Part shown: in pieces, positions 14,149 through 17,078 of the stretch | How positions within the stretch are numbered: the first letter of the stretch is position 1 | Layout of the letters: each line of letters starts with the position of its first letter | Assembly: GCA_048594975.1 (NCBI GenBank) | Contig: JBMDXQ010000129.1 | Span: 1 to 17,078 of the forward strand | DNA from: JBMDXB01 sp048594975 | GTDB taxonomy: Bacteria; Acidobacteriota; Vicinamibacteria; Vicinamibacterales; 2-12-FULL-66-21 | Length of the DNA: 17,078 bases | Reading direction: 5' to 3' | Translations under genes and position numbers: made by a program | Notes under the pieces: generated by a model | Seen by the model: the letters and a program-made list of their open reading frames with translations, nothing else | What the model was told of the DNA's origin: nothing | The model's database searches: none

Positions 14149-15315
14149 ATGGGAACGACACCGGCTGCGACGGCCGTCGACCCGAGGATGTTGAGCGGCA
14201 CGGCGGCGCTCGTGTTCGCCGCCCTCCTGCTGCTTCTCTACTTCTACCGGAAGCGCGAGTACATCCTGTTCTGGACCGCCGGCTGGCTGCTGGTGGCGGC
14301 GGCGAGGTTCGTGGTTCTGCTGCCGTACGGGAGCGGGCGGCTCCGCTGGATGACCTACGGCGTGTCGCAGCTCCTCGGCGTGGCGAGCGCGTTACTGTTC
14401 GTGGTGAGCGCCGACGCCTACACCGCGCGGCCGCGGTTCCGGAGGAGCTACGGCATCGTGCTGCTGCCGGTGCTGCTCTGGTTCACGCTTGCGCCGCTCG
14501 CGCTCGGGCGCAACGCCGCGTTCGCGCCGGGACACATGCTGATTGCCGGCGCGCTCGCCGCCGCCGGCGTCGCCCACGTCGCGCTTCTCCGCAAGTCGCG
14601 GCTCTTCGGCGCCGTCGCCATCGCCTCCTCGTTGCTCGGCCTCGCCATCTCGAACCTGTGGGTGGCGCTCGGCGTGCAGGCGCCGGAGGAAGCGGTCTCG
14701 GGCCCGAACGCCTACGCCACGCTGGGGTTCTATCTGGTCGCGGCGCTCGGCATGCAGCTCATGACCTTCGAGGACATGACCTACGAGCTGCGGATCACGA
14801 ACCGCGAGCTCGAGGCCGCGCAGGCGGAGCTGCGCGACCTGGTGACGACCGACCCGCTCACCGGCTGCCGCAACCGCCGCTTCTTCGACGAGGTCATCGG
14901 CCGGGAGCTCGAACGGCATCGCCGCTACCGTATCCCGCTCTCGCTGCTGTTTGTCGACATCAACCGCTTCAAGGTCATCAACGACACGCTCGGCCACGAG
15001 GCGGGCGACCGCGTGCTGCAGCAGGTCGCGGCGTTCCTGATGCACCGCGTCCGGGAAGCCGACGACGTCTTCCGCTGGGGCGGCGACGAGTTCCTCATCC
15101 TGATCTCCTGCGGCGAGCAGGAGGCGCAGCACAAGGGAGCGGAGCTCCAGGCGGCGTTCGCGCGGTCGAGCAAGGCGGCGGCGCTGCCTGCGGGCGTCGG
15201 CCTGAGCGTCGGCTGCACCGAGGTGTCGCCGGAGACCCGCGACATCATGCCGCTCGTCAAGGAGGCCGACGCGCGGATGTATGCGGACAAGAAGAAGGGC
15301 AAGAAGAAACGATGA
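14149..15315 (+). CDS. Membrane-anchored diguanylate cyclase (GGDEF)
   Basis: The 388-residue protein makes cyclic di-GMP from two GTP. The N-terminus (about 15-210) has roughly seven transmembrane helices of an unrecognised sensor type. A short linker helix (YELRITNRELEAAQAELRDL) follows, then the GGDEF domain at about 230-380. Visible residues are 'TDPLTGCRNRRFF' (T234 onward), D270 in 'FVDINRFKVINDTLGHEAGD', and the intact active-site loop RWGGDEF with G311-F315. R302-E-A-D305 stands exactly five residues before GGDEF, a textbook inhibitory I-site, so product feedback is expected. The C-terminus is a lysine-rich tail (KKKGKKKR). No phosphodiesterase or receptor is adjacent. The ATG lies in GATCGATGGG without a strong ribosome site. 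Confidence 0.93.
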   Translation: MGTTPAATAVDPRMLSGTAALVFAALLLLLYFYRKREYILFWTAGWLLVAAARFVVLLPYGSGRLRWMTYGVSQLLGVASALLFVVSADAYTARPRFRRSYGIVLLPVLLWFTLAPLALGRNAAFAPGHMLIAGALAAAGVAHVALLRKSRLFGAVAIASSLLGLAISNLWVALGVQAPEEAVSGPNAYATLGFYLVAALGMQLMTFEDMTYELRITNRELEAAQAELRDLVTTDPLTGCRNRRFFDEVIGRELERHRRYRIPLSLLFVDINRFKVINDTLGHEAGDRVLQQVAAFLMHRVREADDVFRWGGDEFLILISCGEQEAQHKGAELQAAFARSSKAAALPAGVGLSVGCTEVSPETRDIMPLVKEADARMYADKKKGKKKR

Positions 15316-15388
15316 GATCGGGCGATCCGGCGATCGAGTGATCGGGCCACCGCCAGCAATGGCTCAATCGCTCAATGGCTCGATGCTC
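15316..15388. repeat. Two 8-nt-periodic repeat blocks at a convergent gene junction
   Basis: The first block (15316-15347) is four octamers: GATCGGGC, GATCCGGC, GATCGAGT, GATCGGGC. After 9 nt the second block (15357-15388) is CAATGGCT, CAATCGCT, CAATGGCT, CGATGCTC. It starts right after the GGDEF stop and ends one base before the stop of the minus-strand gene at 15390, so it fills the whole junction. A bidirectional terminator role is possible. Confidence 0.75.
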
Positions 15389-15389
15389 T

Positions 15390-17078
15390 TCACCGATACA
15401 ACAGGTACTTCGCCCTGAGCAGCCGCCAGCGCGATTCGGCGACTCCCCAGCCGGCGGCGATCAGGGCCGGGTCCTCGCCAGCGCGGATCCGCGCCAGCCC
15501 CTCCGTCGAGCCGAAGAGCCGCTCGGCCGAGTCGAGCTCGAACCGCGTTCCGTACAGCCGGTGGAGCTGCGCGGCGATCTCGAGGCCGACCCGCACTGGA
15601 CGGAGCGCCGTCCGATCGGTCACCACCATGAACACGCCGCCGCACTCCACCTTCGCATGCCGGTTCGACACCGGCGTGAAGCGCACCGGGTAGAACCGGA
15701 TCCCCGGCAGGGTCCGCGCGTTCAGCGCGTCGGCCAGGGCGACGCCGTCGATCCACGGCGCGCCGACCTGTTCGAACGGCGTGTCCGTCCCCCGGCCCAC
15801 CGAGATGTTCGTACCCTCGATCGCGCCGATCCCCGGATACAGCGTCGCCTGGAGCAGGTTGCGCATGTTGGGTGACGGATTGATCCACGGCAGCCCGGTC
15901 GCGTCGAACCACTGGTCTCGATGCCAGTTCTTCAGCTCGACGACCGTGAGATCGGCGCCGATCCCGTTCTCAGCGTTGAACAGCTTCGCCAGCTCGCCGA
16001 GCGTCAAGCCATGGCGGATCGGCATCGCCGGAAAGTACCCGGTGAAGCCCACCGCCGCCTTGTCGAGCGCCGGCCCCTCGAACTGGAAGCCGTTGATCGG
16101 GTTCGGCCGGTCCAGGACCACCACGGCGATCTTCCGCCTCGCTGCTTCCTCCATCACGTACGCCATGGTCGTCATGTAGGTGTAGAAACGGGCGCCGATG
16201 TCCTGCAGGTCGACGACCAGGGTGTCGATGCCGGCCAGCATCGCGTCGGTCGGCCGACGCGTGTCGCCGTAGAGCGAGTGGATGCGAAGGCCGGTCCTCC
16301 TGTCCCCACTCGATGGCACCTTCGCATCGAGCACGCCCCGGATGCCGTGCTCGGGACTGAACAGCGACACGAGCGTGACACCCTTCGCGCCGTGGATGAG
16401 ATCGATCGTCGTGGAGCCATCGCGCGCCCGCCCGGTGTGATTGGTGACGAGGCCGACCCGCTTTCCCTGTAACCGCGCGAAGCCCTCGGCACGAAGCACG
16501 TCGATGCCGCTGAGCACCGCTGGCGCCGGACGCGGCGGCGCCACCGGCCCGCTCGGCCCGAAGTCCCGGCCCGTCCAGCTCGCCCGCAGGCGCACGTCGT
16601 CGGGCAGGTCCGGAATCGCCGCGGCGGCGATGGTGGCGACGCGCGCCCGCAGCGGCGTGACGTCCCCCTTGCCGTCCGGGTGCAGCCGGTTCGACAGGAA
16701 CACCACGAAGAGATCGGTTGCCGGATCGATCCAGAGCGACGTCCCGGTGAACCCGGTGTGCCCGAACGATCCCAGCGGCAGCAGCTCACCGCGGTTCGAC
16801 GAGTACGAGGAGTCCATGTCCCATCCGAAGCCGCGCACGTTGCGCTCGCCCGGCGGGGTCGCCGGCGAGGTCATCTTCGCAACGGTCAGCGGCGACAGGA
16901 TGCGCGTCCCCTTGTAGGAGCCGCCCTCGAGCAGCATGCGGCAGAAGATCGCGAGATCGTCGGCAGTGCCGAACAGGCCGGCGTGGGCGGGCACGCCCGC
17001 CCAGCGCCGCGCGGGCGGATCGTGCACGCTGCCGCGCAGCCTCAGCAGGTAGCGGCCCACCCACCGCCACCCGAAGCG
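15390..17078 (-). CDS. namZ: Serine hydrolase (beta-lactamase fold)-NamZ (DUF1343) fusion, 5' end outside window
   Basis: At least 562 residues are in the window and the frame runs off the right edge. The first visible part (to about residue 160) is the C-terminal half of a class C beta-lactamase-like hydrolase: 'HAGLFGTADDLAIFCRMLLE', 'VRGFGWDMDSSYSSNRG' and the KTG-equivalent HTGFTGTSLWIDP. Its SxxK and YxN motifs must lie beyond 17078. A linker (PSGPVAPPRPAPAVLSGIDV) leads to DUF1343/NamZ, about 370 residues: 'GKRVGLVTNHTGRARDG', 'LFSPEHGIRGVLDAKV', 'DLQDIGARFYTYMTTMAYVM', 'VVVLDRPNPINGFQFEGP', 'NMRNLLQATLYPGIGAIEGT', 'NISVGRGTDTPFEQVGAPWI' and 'RFTPVSNRHAKVECGGVF'. NamZ is an exo-beta-N-acetylmuramidase. 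In Bacillus subtilis namZ neighbours amiE, a beta-lactamase-fold muramyl-L-alanine amidase, so the fusion probably joins both peptidoglycan-recycling steps. Confidence 0.92.
   Translation of the reverse strand, partial: RFGWRWVGRYLLRLRGSVHDPPARRWAGVPAHAGLFGTADDLAIFCRMLLEGGSYKGTRILSPLTVAKMTSPATPPGERNVRGFGWDMDSSYSSNRGELLPLGSFGHTGFTGTSLWIDPATDLFVVFLSNRLHPDGKGDVTPLRARVATIAAAAIPDLPDDVRLRASWTGRDFGPSGPVAPPRPAPAVLSGIDVLRAEGFARLQGKRVGLVTNHTGRARDGSTTIDLIHGAKGVTLVSLFSPEHGIRGVLDAKVPSSGDRRTGLRIHSLYGDTRRPTDAMLAGIDTLVVDLQDIGARFYTYMTTMAYVMEEAARRKIAVVVLDRPNPINGFQFEGPALDKAAVGFTGYFPAMPIRHGLTLGELAKLFNAENGIGADLTVVELKNWHRDQWFDATGLPWINPSPNMRNLLQATLYPGIGAIEGTNISVGRGTDTPFEQVGAPWIDGVALADALNARTLPGIRFYPVRFTPVSNRHAKVECGGVFMVVTDRTALRPVRVGLEIAAQLHRLYGTRFELDSAERLFGSTEGLARIRAGEDPALIAAGWGVAESRWRLLRAKYLLYR

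Noticed and set aside
15316..15388. CRISPR-like array
   Set aside because: Units are 8 nt with no spacers. It is a short tandem repeat, not repeat-spacer architecture.
15390..17078. Antibiotic-resistance beta-lactamase
   Set aside because: The beta-lactamase fold is fused to NamZ, which points to peptidoglycan recycling. The catalytic SxxK region is not in the window.

Overview
The window is high-GC bacterial DNA. The mix of remnants of fused-type MacB/ADOP permeases, DUF3943 and DUF1207 outer-membrane-type proteins, a DUF4097 protein, an IS630 element, a CyoE/DUF420 pair and a serine hydrolase-NamZ fusion suggests an Acidobacteriota-like (Vicinamibacteria-type) genome. This placement is inference from gene content only. 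Most proteins carry signal peptides or membrane segments, so the region is dominated by envelope functions.

Left part (1-8.7 kb), loosely packed and partly decayed. It holds a DUF1207 protein (344-1255, -), the broken 3' end of an ABC permease (about 1344-1680, -), and a CNNM/CBS/CorC 'hemolysin-type' membrane protein (2188-3507, +). Next come a DUF3943-like exported protein whose signal peptide and mature domain lie in different frames (3519-4276, -) and a secreted DUF4097 protein (4389-5372, +). A second decayed permease 3' end follows (5381-6029, -). Then comes a two-gene envelope unit, a DUF3943 protein translationally coupled to a small beta-barrel protein (6175-8348, +). The part ends with a relic of a GT9 (heptosyltransferase-type) glycosyltransferase (8402-8678, -).

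Middle (8.7-10.16 kb). tRNA-Glu(CUC) lies on the minus strand. An IS630-family element with 34-bp inverted repeats sits immediately 5' of it. A textbook sigma70-type promoter (TTGACG, 17 bp, TAATAT) lies just beyond the far end of the IS and points at it. Removing the IS would place that promoter about 30-35 nt in front of the tRNA. The element therefore appears to have jumped between a tRNA gene and its promoter and captured the promoter for its own transposase. The transposase itself has an abnormal (CTG) start and a +1 frameshift in a T4C6 run.

Right part (10.2-17.1 kb), dense and intact. It contains an M23 metallopeptidase and a coupled set of cupredoxin-like lipoprotein, heme O synthase (CyoE) and DUF420/CtaM-like membrane protein, which points to cytochrome oxidase biogenesis, although no oxidase subunit lies in the window. 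A membrane-anchored diguanylate cyclase with both a GGDEF active site and an inhibitory I-site follows. A convergent junction of two 8-nt-periodic repeat blocks comes next. The last gene is a minus-strand protein, cut by the window edge, that fuses a beta-lactamase-fold hydrolase to NamZ (DUF1343). It is probably a peptidoglycan-recycling enzyme combining amide and glycoside cleavage.

I found no CRISPR array, no phage genes and no clear new defence system. The most interesting item is the tRNA-promoter-IS arrangement.
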